Below are positions 19,301-27,528 of a DNA stretch of 64,000 nt, piece by piece. The translations under genes and the position numbers were made by a program. The stretch is from assembly GCA_964492065.1 (NCBI GenBank), contig CAZBHH010000012.1:14285-78284 (forward strand), in the 5' to 3' direction. The DNA comes from JADKAC01 sp964492065. GTDB taxonomy: Bacteria > Bacteroidota > Bacteroidia > Chitinophagales > BACL12. The stretch's first letter is position 1. Every line of letters starts with the position of its first letter. The notes below the pieces were generated by a model that saw nothing but the letters and a program-made list of their open reading frames with translations, did not search any database and was not told where the DNA came from.

Positions 19301-19663
19301 GACGGCGACGGCAATCTGTATTTTGTCTATGCGGGTAACAGCGGTGCTGCTGTCAATGCCGAGTTGGCCTTTAACCGTTTATTCAATTTCCGTCTGCTGA
19401 AGTTTATACAGATGACGCCCTATGTGTTCGCCGATGCCGGAACTATGATGTACCAGTTAACAGATAATACCCATGCGCTTTCCGCAGTGCGCATGGATGG
19501 CGGAATTGGCGCCACTTTCAGCATTACCGACTGGGGCGTTTTGCAAACGGTAGAACCGCTGACGTTGCGCATTGACTTCCCTTTGTTGTTGAATCGACCG
19601 CCATTCGAAGAAGCGGATTATTTCAAACTGCGATGGGTAGTGGGAATTAACAGAGCGTTTTGA
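16328..19663 (+). CDS. M1 family metallopeptidase fused to an Omp85-like barrel region
   Basis: The ATG at 16328 gives a signal peptide MKHWIFYFVAVLGITQAFAQ; the frame also opens at 16307. About 1111 residues. The N-terminal part is an M1 aminopeptidase: beta-sandwich, YPMLTLDGG in place of the usual GAMEN exopeptidase motif, then HEVGH (400-404) and Glu423 as the third zinc ligand. From about residue 720 the sequence changes to alternating amphipathic strands. It contains LNLRGY (Arg981), like the RGF/RGY motif of the Omp85 L6 loop, then FADAGT, LTLRIDFPLL and a terminal strand ending WVVGINRAF with C-terminal Phe. I infer an outer-membrane-anchored peptidase. Family M1 is certain; the barrel assignment is by motif reading only. 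Confidence 0.85.
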   Translation: MKHWIFYFVAVLGITQAFAQVNQIPTDGWTAHYPYRDAGNPWYWKNKMPYPGYWQQDVHYIINAKLDDSTDIIEGEIILTYYNNSPDALPFVYFHLYQEAFQPHSYLDALTQANKIKSEFSPYEAAGLGTEVEDMHITAINGFPTDKQVVLTQDNTILRADLAEAIQPNGSVTFRIQFKTYFGDGSIRRRMKLFNSFGYKHYDIVHWYPRIAVYDKKFGWSTDQHLGREFYGDYGTYEVNFTLPAHYIIDGTGYITNQEEVLPDYLRKKLDLNNFVDKAWNSKPSEIIPVVPGNTKTWKFYAVNVHDFALTADPTYRIGESTATVNGRLVRCIALVQEPHAAGWVNASDYAAALIESYSKNFGEYIWPKIIVADARDGMEYPMLTLDGGFDPYYRDLLAHEVGHQWFFGMVGSNETYRAALDEGFTQFADTYVYREIDGDTMLQYEEDNFYLKKFTEPVPVKFEELDFGYLRDASRFKDSPLNTHSDYFNSGLRHGGGYGNVYYKTGTMLYNLQYVLGDTLFLKAMQHYVKQWTLCHPYMEDFRNSIIGYTGVDLNWFFDQWLETTKNIDYAVAGIKKITPGEAVKNASLPLNQYTITFKRIERMQMPLEFDVVTNTDTVSYYIPNTWWEKDFPQGKSGSNINAYNARINPYAFDVVQVLPKWYGWDKLNQTYKATVVVPGKLEDVIIDPSNRLSDINALNDSKKCPVIMRFDSKVSNYPDPDHYRLYWRPDLWFNETDGIKAGVHFNGNYFNYKHIFNFTAWYNTEVLQGGFYNFKLNDHLYRPQKFAFNFNYKTATDRIISHSDFLFSAKYMDGIAGGIIGMQKRLGWWRQDRITMELKGFKALETSYLIDPAHFNTAYNGSVNIIYEHNYKYFKGNGTITAALRANAPFSDVAFGRIYVEAINDNRLGKFDLKTRLFVQAGHNQNNSAPESQLYMSGANPETYLDNKFTRAAGWIPGEWTDYGNTTGHFHMGGGLNLRGYSGYTVVDEDGDGNLYFVYAGNSGAAVNAELAFNRLFNFRLLKFIQMTPYVFADAGTMMYQLTDNTHALSAVRMDGGIGATFSITDWGVLQTVEPLTLRIDFPLLLNRPPFEEADYFKLRWVVGINRAF

Positions 19664-19913
19664 CGCATTGGCACATGGAGTAAGTGCAGTGATGTCTTTC
19701 TCAGTTGTGCAATAGTTAATTCACCGCAATTACTGCGACTTCCCCGGGTGTGGCCGGCAAAGTGAATTTACTTCTAAGGTTGACGACAGGAGGCGAATTG
19801 CGTATCAGAGCTGCAATGCGCCGCTACACGGCAATGCGATGCGGCCTGATTCCCTTAACCGTTTTCGAGTTAAGTATTTCCGGGCTCGCAATAAATCAAT
19901 AACACAACTGAGG

Positions 19914-20345
19914 TCAAATCCGCATTTTATTTTGCGATATACCCTCAGCCAAATCGGCAAGAGAAGTCTTTTCGAATTCCAACTGCATGGATTCTTTTAC
20001 ATCCTTCCAAAAATTATGTACCGGGCAGGGATCAGAAGCACCGCAGTCCGGCAGGCCGAGCAGGCATTTGTCGAAGAAATTATTGCCCTCCAGCACGTAC
20101 ACAATATCTATCAGGAAAATCTCATTTGCGGGTTTTGCCAGAGCAATGCCGCCATAAGGACCACGCAGCGAAGTGAGCATGCCCGCCTGGGTAATAGTTT
20201 GAAATGTCTTGGTCAGGAAATGATAGGAAATCCCCAGGTCCTTTGAGATATCCCCTATGTTAAAATACTTGTCCTTTTCTGATTTCGTGGCTATGTAAAT
20301 CATAGCCCTCAGGCAATAAACGGTTGCTTTTGAGAGGGTGCGCAT
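19914..20345 (-). CDS. Rrf2 family regulator with three cluster-type cysteines
   Basis: A 143-residue Rrf2-family regulator. The winged HTH is at residues ~25-70 (NIGDISKDLGISYHFLTKTF, RGPYGGIALA wing). Cys94, Cys101 and Cys107 (C-x6-C-x5-C) form a loop like the [2Fe-2S] or [4Fe-4S] ligands of IscR, NsrR and RsrR. It sits next to the nitric oxide reductase gene on the same strand, downstream of it, so an NsrR-like NO-sensing role is a reasonable inference. It has its own promoter region with a perfect inverted repeat, while the norB transcript is closed by a terminator between the two genes. Confidence 0.88.
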   Translation of the reverse strand: MRTLSKATVYCLRAMIYIATKSEKDKYFNIGDISKDLGISYHFLTKTFQTITQAGMLTSLRGPYGGIALAKPANEIFLIDIVYVLEGNNFFDKCLLGLPDCGASDPCPVHNFWKDVKESMQLEFEKTSLADLAEGISQNKMRI

Positions 20346-20351
20346 AGTGGT

Positions 20352-20381
20352 TTAGTATAAAATCCGAATCAAATATACTAA
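20352..20381 (-). promoter_or_regulatory. Inverted repeat and -7 box before the Rrf2 gene
   Basis: TTAGTATA and TATACTAA form a perfect 8-bp inverted repeat across 14 bases, 6 to 36 bases before the Rrf2 ATG. On the minus strand the same stretch contains TATATTTG (20370-20377), a TAnnTTTG -7 box. An operator over the promoter would allow autorepression, as is usual for Rrf2 proteins. Confidence 0.5.
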
Positions 20382-20433
20382 TCCTGCACATCAAATACTT
20401 CGGGTACATTTAAGAGAAATAAATCTGCAACTA

Positions 20434-20490
20434 TACAAAAAAACAGTATTCCCCTTAGATATGCTGCACATATCATCCGGGGAATACTGT
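20434..20490 (-). terminator. Intrinsic terminator of norB with nested hairpin
   Basis: Perfect 12-bp arms ACAGTATTCCCC/GGGGAATACTGT (20443-20454 and 20479-20490) enclose a second inverted repeat GATATG-CTGCA-CATATC. On the minus strand the structure is followed by seven T. It lies 34 bases past the norB stop. Confidence 0.88.
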
Positions 20491-20523
20491 ATATACTTCA
20501 TTTCACCTATGCCACATTCAATC

Positions 20524-22956
20524 TTATCCCTTCACCAGTTCGGACTCTTCGATTTCTTTTTCAATGGCACGCTCATCTTCATTAGAGATACCATTTTTAA
20601 TCTGGTAAGAGATAGCCTCATCCATTTCCATGATGTTAGCCGCCTTTTGCTTGAGGGAATTCCACCTGCTTACGATAAAGTAAGTAAGCGGAATCACACC
20701 GCCGAGGAAGAACACGGTAGCGCCGATTCCACGCATTACGGTCAGCGCCTTGAAGGTGCCCACATCGATAAATTCGTGAGATCTGCCGAACCACAATCCA
20801 TGCTCAACTACTGCCTTAAACTGAATGGCTCCTGCAGGGAATAAGTCCAGCACCACCATCAGCATCAGACCGGCATTGATAGACCAGAATGAGAAGTTCA
20901 CAATTTTTCCGTTCCACCTGTTATCTTTTACTGTCAGCCTGGAAGCGAATAACAGTGCAGCTACGGAAATGTTGCCATAAACACCCATCAGCGCCGCATG
21001 GGCATGGTTGATGGTGAGATAGGTGCCGTGTTCAAAATAATTCATGATCGGCAGGTTGATAATAATTCCCAACACGCCGGCGCCGAAGAAATTCCAGAAG
21101 TTTACGGCGATCAAAAACTTAAACACTTCGGGGAAACCGAAATTTTTACCCAACTGATTATGTGCTACATCGCCTACCGCCATTCTGGGCATATTCTTAA
21201 ACCGGTATGCTTCCACTGTCAACAAAATCAAAGGTACGAACTGCAGTGTTGAAAATACGCTGCCCAGCGCCATAGTTGCTACCGGCTTGGCATTCCAGTA
21301 GAAGTTATGCGATATACCGAGTAATCCCGTACCCAGGAACAGGATAGTGGCGAAGTAAACGACACGTACCGCCGCATTCCTGCTTACCAGGCCCATCAAT
21401 ACCATCAGGTAACTCACGATAACGGTAATAAATACTTCAAAGAAGGCCTCTACCCACATGTGAATCACCATCCATCTCCAGAAATCCGCAATCACGAAAT
21501 TCGTATCAGGTTTAGCGACGAATCCGGAAAAGAACAATAGCGGAATACCGATTACGGAATACATGATCCATTTCGGCAGCGACCATCTTTCGCCTTTCAC
21601 AAAGGCGGGTTTGAGACCGCGGTAAATAACAATAGCCCAAATGGCGAAAATCACCATCAACAAGCCCTGGTATGCTTTACCGAAATCCACAAACTCCCAG
21701 CCCTGGTGACCTAACAGGAACCAAAGATCTCCCATCAGTCCAAGTGGGCCTAAAGTCATACCGATTAATGAACCGCCTACCAACACAAACAACAACCAGA
21801 AAATTGTATTTACCAACGCCAACTGGCCGGGAACTTCCTTCTTCGAAAGAATGGGCAGAATAAAAATGGAAGATGCGATCCAGCAGGTGGAAATCCAGTA
21901 AAGGGATAACATTATATGCCATGAGCGGGAAATATTTACCGGTACATCATCGGTAATATGAATGCCCGCCACATCCAGCCAGTGGATGAAATCGTTGATG
22001 GTAACCAAACCACCGCACACCTGGAGGAAGAACAACAATACGGCAACGGCAAAGAATTTATACGTAGCCCGCTGTGTTGCCGTGGGTTTAAATTTTGCCA
22101 CCCGATCAATGGTAAACAAATCCCTTACAGGCGGTTTAAAGAATTTATTGGGCAGTTGGTTGTACTGGCCGATAAAGTACAGTACAATACCGCACATCAA
22201 TACGAAAGCGAGAATTCCCAGTACACTCCAGAGGATAACAGGCGATGTGGGTGTGTTGCCGGCAATCGGGTCAAACGGCCAGTTGTGGGTATAGCTGAAA
22301 GTATCTCCCGGACGGGCAGTGACGCATACCCATGCACCCCAATAATAAAAGGAGGCGAGGTCAGCAGTCATTTCTTTACTGCTTATGTACCCTTCAGGTG
22401 GAAATCCTATACCGTCATTTTTATCAATAAAGAAATCGGTGTAATACTTTACAATGCCGTGATAAGCGTAAACCTGCGCCGGCGACATCTCGACGAAATT
22501 TCCCTCCTTATTATACTTGTTCTCCTTGAGTTCTAATTTCACTTTCTCGTTAATCAGCATCCGTGCATTTGCGTCCGGTTCAACGCCGGTTTCTCTTGCC
22601 TGCTCTGCGGCATAGTAATCTATCATATACACGGACATCAGGTGCAGCGCCTCGGCGGTGAAGTCCTGGCCCCGCTGAGCGCCGTCGCCAAAATAACTGC
22701 CGTACTCCATCAGCGCCTTCTGATGAAATACTTCCTGGCCACCCTTAATATTTTCCACTGAGAAGACTACATTGCCTTCCTGGTCTTTAAATGCTGCTTC
22801 GGGCGGTGCGTCAATATAGGTTTGCAGCCCAATCATTCCAACACCAAGTAGGCTGATAACAAGGATAAACAGCAGCGGTTTAATCCAATTCTTGGTGTTC
22901 ATAATATAGTCCATGCTCCTGGAGCGTAATGAACTATTCTTCTTTTCGTTTTGCAT
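20524..22956 (-). CDS. norB: Quinol-dependent nitric oxide reductase (qNOR)
   Basis: An 810-residue single-subunit NO reductase. The N-terminal ~230 residues comprise a membrane anchor plus a periplasmic domain of the qNOR kind (GGQEVFHQKALMEYGSYFGDGA, WPFDP). The catalytic 12-helix core has the heme-copper His ligands in SWHIMLSLYW, HMWVEAFFEV (with the Glu typical of NorB) and NHAHAALMGVYGN. No CxxCH heme-c motif is present, so electrons come from quinol. It reduces two NO to N2O in the inner membrane, for detoxification or respiration. No nitrite or nitrous oxide reductase is nearby, which favours detoxification. Probably controlled by the neighbouring Rrf2 regulator. Confidence 0.95.
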   Translation of the reverse strand: MQNEKKNSSLRSRSMDYIMNTKNWIKPLLFILVISLLGVGMIGLQTYIDAPPEAAFKDQEGNVVFSVENIKGGQEVFHQKALMEYGSYFGDGAQRGQDFTAEALHLMSVYMIDYYAAEQARETGVEPDANARMLINEKVKLELKENKYNKEGNFVEMSPAQVYAYHGIVKYYTDFFIDKNDGIGFPPEGYISSKEMTADLASFYYWGAWVCVTARPGDTFSYTHNWPFDPIAGNTPTSPVILWSVLGILAFVLMCGIVLYFIGQYNQLPNKFFKPPVRDLFTIDRVAKFKPTATQRATYKFFAVAVLLFFLQVCGGLVTINDFIHWLDVAGIHITDDVPVNISRSWHIMLSLYWISTCWIASSIFILPILSKKEVPGQLALVNTIFWLLFVLVGGSLIGMTLGPLGLMGDLWFLLGHQGWEFVDFGKAYQGLLMVIFAIWAIVIYRGLKPAFVKGERWSLPKWIMYSVIGIPLLFFSGFVAKPDTNFVIADFWRWMVIHMWVEAFFEVFITVIVSYLMVLMGLVSRNAAVRVVYFATILFLGTGLLGISHNFYWNAKPVATMALGSVFSTLQFVPLILLTVEAYRFKNMPRMAVGDVAHNQLGKNFGFPEVFKFLIAVNFWNFFGAGVLGIIINLPIMNYFEHGTYLTINHAHAALMGVYGNISVAALLFASRLTVKDNRWNGKIVNFSFWSINAGLMLMVVLDLFPAGAIQFKAVVEHGLWFGRSHEFIDVGTFKALTVMRGIGATVFFLGGVIPLTYFIVSRWNSLKQKAANIMEMDEAISYQIKNGISNEDERAIEKEIEESELVKG

Positions 22957-23006
22957 AGTGTGTCTGAAGTTTAAGTTTTAATACAGGTATTTAATTACTT
23001 TTATTT

Positions 23007-23037
23007 AAGACATTTTTGTCTTTATTTAAGTAGACAA
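23007..23037 (-). promoter_or_regulatory. Nested palindromes in the norB promoter region
   Basis: AAGACAttttTGTCTT (23007-23022) is a perfect 16-base palindrome. The second half, TTGTCT, also pairs with AGACAA (23032-23037) across 10 bases. They lie 50-80 bases before the norB start, where an NO-responsive operator would be expected. The factor is not identified. Confidence 0.45.
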
Positions 23038-23365
23038 AACTATCTTCTTTTTAACAGATTTAACGTTTTTTAAAAAACTTTTACAACTTACGGTTTTAGA
23101 TTCGGTGATGATCGGTTACAAAAACTTCGTTAAAAATTTGAAAAATGATAAGGCGCAACATTACTTTCTCATAGCGATAAGAATCCTGTAAATGCAGTGC
23201 GGATAAGGATTTTTTTTTCGTCCATTCAGTTTTCAATTTCCCGACATGTCACGGATATACAATTCAGAAACGGTTTTTTTATCGATCGGGGATAGAAATT
23301 AAAATATATAATTTAGAACGATTCTAATTACAAAATTGTGGGGCATAAAAAGTGTAGCAAGCAAA

Positions 23366-23449
23366 AAGTGAGAAGTGAAAAGTGATTAGTGAGAAGTGGG
23401 TAGTGAAAAGTGATAAGTGAAAAGTGATTAGTGAAAAGTGGGCAGTGAA
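23366..23449. repeat. Heptanucleotide tandem repeat, 12 copies
   Basis: Twelve consecutive 7-base units of the form [ATC]AGTG[AG][AGT], such as AAGTGAA, AAGTGAT, TAGTGAA and AAGTGGG, with no gaps. Units vary mainly at positions 1, 6 and 7. It lies between norB and the 3' end of rsmG and is noncoding. It resembles the short tandemly repeated heptamers known from cyanobacteria and some Bacteroidota. Confidence 0.9.
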
Positions 23450-23496
23450 TATCCGGCAACGCAATACCCGGTATCCGTAACCGGAGGTGTTTCAAC

Positions 23497-24123
23497 TTAA
23501 TCCATTGGCATGTAGAGGATGCATTTATCGCGGAACCAGGGTTCAGAAAAGTATTCGGAAATCGGAAACTTGTACACCATATCCTTAAATGCGGCAATTT
23601 CCATTTCGAGGTAACCGCCTTTCAGGGCGATCAATCCATTGGGGATGTCGTTAAACGATACGCCTCTGCTGATTAAGTTAATTGTCCATTCATAGAGCAG
23701 CATCATGTCGGCAACGGCACGGGTGACGACGAAATCAAACGTTTCGCCCACTTCCTCTGCCCGCATTTGCTGGGAGAGGACGTTTTGTAAGCCCAAAGCC
23801 TTTTGGATAGCCTCAACTGCCCGCACTTTTTTTTCAATGGAGTCTATCAGGAAGAATTGCGATTCGGGGAAGAGTATTGCCAGCGGCAATCCCGGGTACC
23901 CCCCCCCGGTGCCCAAGTCCAGTATGCGGGTTCCGGGCTGGAAGTCCACCAGTTTGGCAATAGCCAGCGAGTGTAATATATGGTGTTCGTATATATTTTC
24001 GGCATCCTGTCTCGAAATGAGATTCAATTTATCATTCCAAAACCGCGATTGATTTCCCAACTGCATAAATTGCGATTTCTGCAGGGCGGAGATATTTGGA
24101 AAATATTTAAGAATGCGTTCCAC
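23497..24123 (-). CDS. rsmG: 16S rRNA (guanine-527-N7)-methyltransferase
   Basis: A 208-residue RsmG (GidB). The SAM-binding motif ILDLGTGGGYPGLPLAI and the downstream TRAVADM block are characteristic. It methylates G527 in the 530 loop of 16S rRNA; loss gives low-level streptomycin resistance. The three Gly codons of GTGGGYP are GGG GGG GGG, making nine consecutive G (plus-strand C run at 23899-23907). Such a tract is prone to slippage, and one base gained or lost would frameshift the gene in its active site. The frame here is intact. Confidence 0.95.
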   Translation of the reverse strand: MERILKYFPNISALQKSQFMQLGNQSRFWNDKLNLISRQDAENIYEHHILHSLAIAKLVDFQPGTRILDLGTGGGYPGLPLAILFPESQFFLIDSIEKKVRAVEAIQKALGLQNVLSQQMRAEEVGETFDFVVTRAVADMMLLYEWTINLISRGVSFNDIPNGLIALKGGYLEMEIAAFKDMVYKFPISEYFSEPWFRDKCILYMPMD

Positions 24124-24187
24124 TCACCAATATTAGAGAAAACAAAAGAATTAATCAATTATATAATACGGCGAAGGGCAGCAAATC

Positions 24188-25141
24188 TTATTTTTCTTCC
24201 AGCAATTGTTTTTTAATTGCCTGTAAATTTAGTTTTTGTTCCGGCGGCAATTCGGGGAAGTGCAGATCTACCGAATTCAAAGTGCGGATCAGTGCAGAGG
24301 CGACGGCAATTCGGGTGAATGCCTTGTCGTCGGCCGGAATGATATACCAGGGTGCATGCCCGGCAGCGGTAGCCCGGATAGCCTGTTCGTAGGCGTACAT
24401 ATAGTCGTCCCAATACTGCCGTTCCCGGACATCCTTCTCCGAAAATTTCCAGTTTTTCGCGGGCTTGTCAATGCGCTCGATAAACCGCTTTCTTTGTTCG
24501 TCTTTTGACACATTTAAAAATATCTTGCACAGCAGCGTACCGTTGGCACTCAGATAGGATTCAAAATTGCGGATATCACGCAGTCTGCGCTCCCAGATAT
24601 CCCCGGCCTTTAATGCAGGCGCCAATTTCTGGTTGTCGAGTATTTCCGGATGTACACGCACCACCAGTACTTCTTCGTAATACGAGCGGTTAAAAATGCC
24701 TATCCTGCCGCGTTCGGGCAGATTTTTAATACATCGCCACATAAAATCGTGATCCAACTCTTCGGCAGACGGCGCCTTATACGACGTAACGTGGCAGCCT
24801 TGCGGATTTATTCCCGACATCACATGCTTTATGGCGCTATCCTTCCCTGCTGCATCCATCGCCTGGAAGATGACAAGCACACTCCATTTATCCTGAGCGT
24901 ACAATTTCTCCTGCATATCCTGCAACAGGTCAATACCGAGTTGCAATATTTTCCCGGCTGCCTCCTTATCATCCTTTTTAATGCCGCCGTCTTCTTCGGG
25001 ATCAAAATTTGAGAGTTTAAATTCTGCTCCATCATCCACTCTGAATTTTTCGGCGAATTGTCCGGCTATTCTGGTCAACGCTTCGTCGCTCATTTCCGAC
25101 AATGCCGTAAACACTCTTTTCGAATCGTCGCTATCATTCAT
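24188..25141 (-). CDS. Polyphosphate kinase 2 family protein
   Basis: A 317-residue PPK2. Walker A is MDAAGKDS near residue 95 and the Walker-B-like block IFNRSYYEEV follows near 150; the lid region has basic residues (QRKRFIERID). PPK2 enzymes use polyphosphate to phosphorylate nucleoside mono- or diphosphates. Which class this belongs to needs alignment; its single domain and length fit class I or III. The basic C-terminal tail (KKQLLEEK) is unremarkable. It is separated from rsmG by 64 bases on the same strand. Confidence 0.92.
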   Translation of the reverse strand: MNDSDDSKRVFTALSEMSDEALTRIAGQFAEKFRVDDGAEFKLSNFDPEEDGGIKKDDKEAAGKILQLGIDLLQDMQEKLYAQDKWSVLVIFQAMDAAGKDSAIKHVMSGINPQGCHVTSYKAPSAEELDHDFMWRCIKNLPERGRIGIFNRSYYEEVLVVRVHPEILDNQKLAPALKAGDIWERRLRDIRNFESYLSANGTLLCKIFLNVSKDEQRKRFIERIDKPAKNWKFSEKDVRERQYWDDYMYAYEQAIRATAAGHAPWYIIPADDKAFTRIAVASALIRTLNSVDLHFPELPPEQKLNLQAIKKQLLEEK

Positions 25142-25547
25142 AGTTTAAAACTTTATATTGCGTTCAACAGCCTGTTTTATTTTCATCTTCCAGGAGTGAA
25201 AATAAATCAGAGTCGGCTTGAAAATTAAAGCCGGCTGTAAATATAATTTAACACTTGGAATTATGCACTGGCTAACGGAAGCGGATGAAAACTCGGTCGG
25301 TGAGAGACTCATTAATGATTCGGTACTACCGATAGAATATTTAGACCTTACATTTACCGTCCAAGATGTATAAGTGCAAATCGGTAAAAATATTTTTCAA
25401 TTTTACGGTGTGCAATTTTTCCCGGTATTTGCCCGATAACTTAATGAATGATATCAGTTCAGTTTAACAGGCCGCCTCATTGTCCGCACTACTTGCCCGA
25501 AGAAGCCTTAGTAGTTGCGGGCCGTACGATTTGAACAGGTTATTTCA
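25142..25547. other. Intergenic region, nothing clear
   Basis: About 400 bases. A 36-codon frame at 25263-25373 on the plus strand (MHWLTEADENSV...) reads like protein but has no recognised family and may be a remnant. No tRNA, terminator or repeat is evident. Confidence 0.4.
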
Positions 25548-26060
25548 TCACTTTGTATTGGGCATAAATGCAGGCGGTAACGGCGAATCTTTTGACCAGG
25601 TCCCTTGCCAGTTTTTGTACTTCCAAATTCCATTCTGCTTTATAAAAATAGCAGTGTACAAAACTTCAGCCACGTAATTCCCATCTGAGAATGCCTGTAT
25701 TCTCCCGTTGACAATACCAACATTGTCATAGACTTTTGTTTGCTGGTCGAAGAATTTAAATTTTAAAATTTCAAGCATCCTAAGTCGCATTGTGTCAGCG
25801 AGCAGTTCTTCCTTATTAGTTGCAATCCCATCTGCATCAATCGTAAAGAAGTCATCAGTAAGATGCGTTTTCTGAAATTTTGCAAAATTGGTTAAGGTTA
25901 CATTCTGCCAAATATTTTGGAAAGCGCTGTCAACCTCGCCTTTTAAGGTGGCAGTATTGTCAACTGCCGAGTCGGGAATTGATGTATTGGAATTGGTACA
26001 ACCTATAAATAATAGGATGATTAAAAGCAGGTTTGCTGCCTTTGAGTTTGCCTTTTTCAT
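25548..26060 (-). CDS. Lipoprotein with a SnoaL/NTF2-like (DUF4440-type) domain
   Basis: A 170-residue protein starting with a basic N-terminus, a hydrophobic core and the lipobox-like LLFIGC, so the mature protein should begin with a lipidated Cys at about residue 21. The remainder fits the NTF2/SnoaL-like fold used by DUF4440 proteins: an N-terminal helix pair, THLTDDFFTIDADG, and C-terminal strands ending IWKYKNWQGTWS. These folds bind small molecules or act as enzymes, but nothing here indicates which. No operon partners are obvious. Confidence 0.65.
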   Translation of the reverse strand: MKKANSKAANLLLIILLFIGCTNSNTSIPDSAVDNTATLKGEVDSAFQNIWQNVTLTNFAKFQKTHLTDDFFTIDADGIATNKEELLADTMRLRMLEILKFKFFDQQTKVYDNVGIVNGRIQAFSDGNYVAEVLYTAIFIKQNGIWKYKNWQGTWSKDSPLPPAFMPNTK

Positions 26061-26427
26061 TTGATTAAGTATTACCTGTTAATTGAATAATTTTAATGTC
26101 AATTTGTGTTTTTCATGAGTTTGGCACTCAACGGCAGCCCGTACTAAAACCTCCTTCCCAAATCAAAAATACAAAATAATAATCCGGTATTCAAAGTGAA
26201 AACTCACCCCTAAGTCTCTCACAGAACGCAACCTTTCTGCAATCCAAACCCTGAAAGGCATCCTAAAGTTATCACCCGGGAAACTTTCATGCCATGGGTA
26301 CCTATTACCTCGCCGTTCATTTGCACGGCTATGATTATGTAGTTAGTTTTGATAAAGTTACACCGGACGATAAAGGAAGTTGAGCGGCGCAACGCATCGG
26401 CAGGAACATTTTTGAGATAAAGGAACA
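26061..26427. other. Intergenic region with a possible gene remnant
   Basis: About 370 bases. A short plus-strand frame from 26293 (MGTYYLAVHLHGYDYVVSF, then about ten more residues to a TGA) looks protein-like but lacks a start context and upstream coding sequence. It may be the tail of a decayed gene. Nothing else is seen. Confidence 0.35.
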
Positions 26428-27528
26428 ATGAAAACAGCCTTTTCAATAATCGTTTTTTTACACGGACTTATCCATTTACTCGGATTTGTAAAAGCCTTTG
26501 GTTTATGCGACATAAAGGCATTGACATTACCCATTTCTAAACCATTGGGAGCACTTTGGCTGATTGCGGCATTGCTGATGATAGTTTTCGGAATTATCTA
26601 CTTGCTTCAATCCAGGTATGATTGGATTGTGGGGATTCCGGCTGTTTGTATATCCCAGGTGCTTATCATTGTATTTTGGAATGATGCGGGGTTTGGCACA
26701 ATACCTAATGTCATGATTTTATTAGTTTCAATTGCTTCATTGGGTTACTATAATTACCGGCAGCTGGTACAGAAAGAAACTGCCCAGCTATTGAACCAAA
26801 ATGCAATTTTGAGCGATGCTATTTTGAATGAGACCGATATAGCGCAATTACCGGAGCCGGTTAAAAAATGGCTGCGCAGTTCAGGTTCCGTAGGGCGACG
26901 GGTAATAAGCATGGGGAAGGTAACGCAAAAAGCCGAAATGAAAATAAAACCCGGTCAAAAGAACTGGATGCAGGCAACGGCCACTCAATACACAACGATT
27001 GACGCTCCCGCTTTTATTTGGACAGTTGATGTTAGAATGAACAGCCTGCTTTCCGCCGTCGGCATAGATAAATTTGAAAATGGCCGGGCAGCTATGACAA
27101 TTAAATTAAATGCGCTGGTGAACATAGTAAATGAATCGGGAGACAAATTGAACGAGGGCACTCTGCAACGGTATTTGGGCGAAATGGTTTGGTTTCCGTC
27201 TTTGGCAATAAGCCCCTATATCACCTGGGAGCAATTAGATGAGAATTCGGCAATTGCTACAATGCATTATAAAGGCGCAAGCGGGAGCGGGAATTTCTAT
27301 TTCAATGCCAATGGTGAAGTTGCCAAATTTTCTGCACTGCGATACAAAGAAAATGAAGAAGATGCAAAAAGGTACGAATGGACTATGCATATTACTGACT
27401 ACAAAATATTTGAAGGCATTAAGGTGCCGTCAAAGATGACTTCGACCTGGAAACTTGACGAAGGCGATTGGACATGGCTAAAATTGGAAGTTACCGGTCT
27501 GACCTTCAATGAAAGTGTCAGTCTTTAA
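26428..27528 (+). CDS. DUF6544-like membrane protein
   Basis: A 366-residue protein. Residues 1-110 contain four hydrophobic helices (for example IIVFLHGLIHLLGFVKAFGL and the segment at ~70-110). The C-terminal ~230 residues form a soluble domain with features of the DUF6544 family: LPEPVKKWLRSSG, RYLGEMVWFPSLAISPYITW and the SAIATMHYKG block. The family is uncharacterised. AAAGGA lies just before the ATG. No co-directional neighbour is close, so it is probably monocistronic. Confidence 0.7.
   Translation: MKTAFSIIVFLHGLIHLLGFVKAFGLCDIKALTLPISKPLGALWLIAALLMIVFGIIYLLQSRYDWIVGIPAVCISQVLIIVFWNDAGFGTIPNVMILLVSIASLGYYNYRQLVQKETAQLLNQNAILSDAILNETDIAQLPEPVKKWLRSSGSVGRRVISMGKVTQKAEMKIKPGQKNWMQATATQYTTIDAPAFIWTVDVRMNSLLSAVGIDKFENGRAAMTIKLNALVNIVNESGDKLNEGTLQRYLGEMVWFPSLAISPYITWEQLDENSAIATMHYKGASGSGNFYFNANGEVAKFSALRYKENEEDAKRYEWTMHITDYKIFEGIKVPSKMTSTWKLDEGDWTWLKLEVTGLTFNESVSL

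Larger units (their letters stand above)
22957..23496. other. Long intergenic region between norB and rsmG
   Basis: About 540 bases without a credible gene. It holds the norB palindromes (23007-23037), another perfect inverted repeat TTAGAA-CGA-TTCTAA at 23313-23327 of unknown role, and the heptamer tandem repeat at 23366-23449. The middle part is AT-rich with no recognisable RNA. Confidence 0.6.

Noticed and set aside
23366..23449. Possible CRISPR array at the heptamer repeat
   Set aside because: Units are 7 bases and contiguous with no spacers, and no cas gene is nearby.
23328..23597. 89-residue minus-strand frame over the heptamer array
   Set aside because: The repetitive peptide is simply the translation of the tandem repeat, and it overlaps rsmG.
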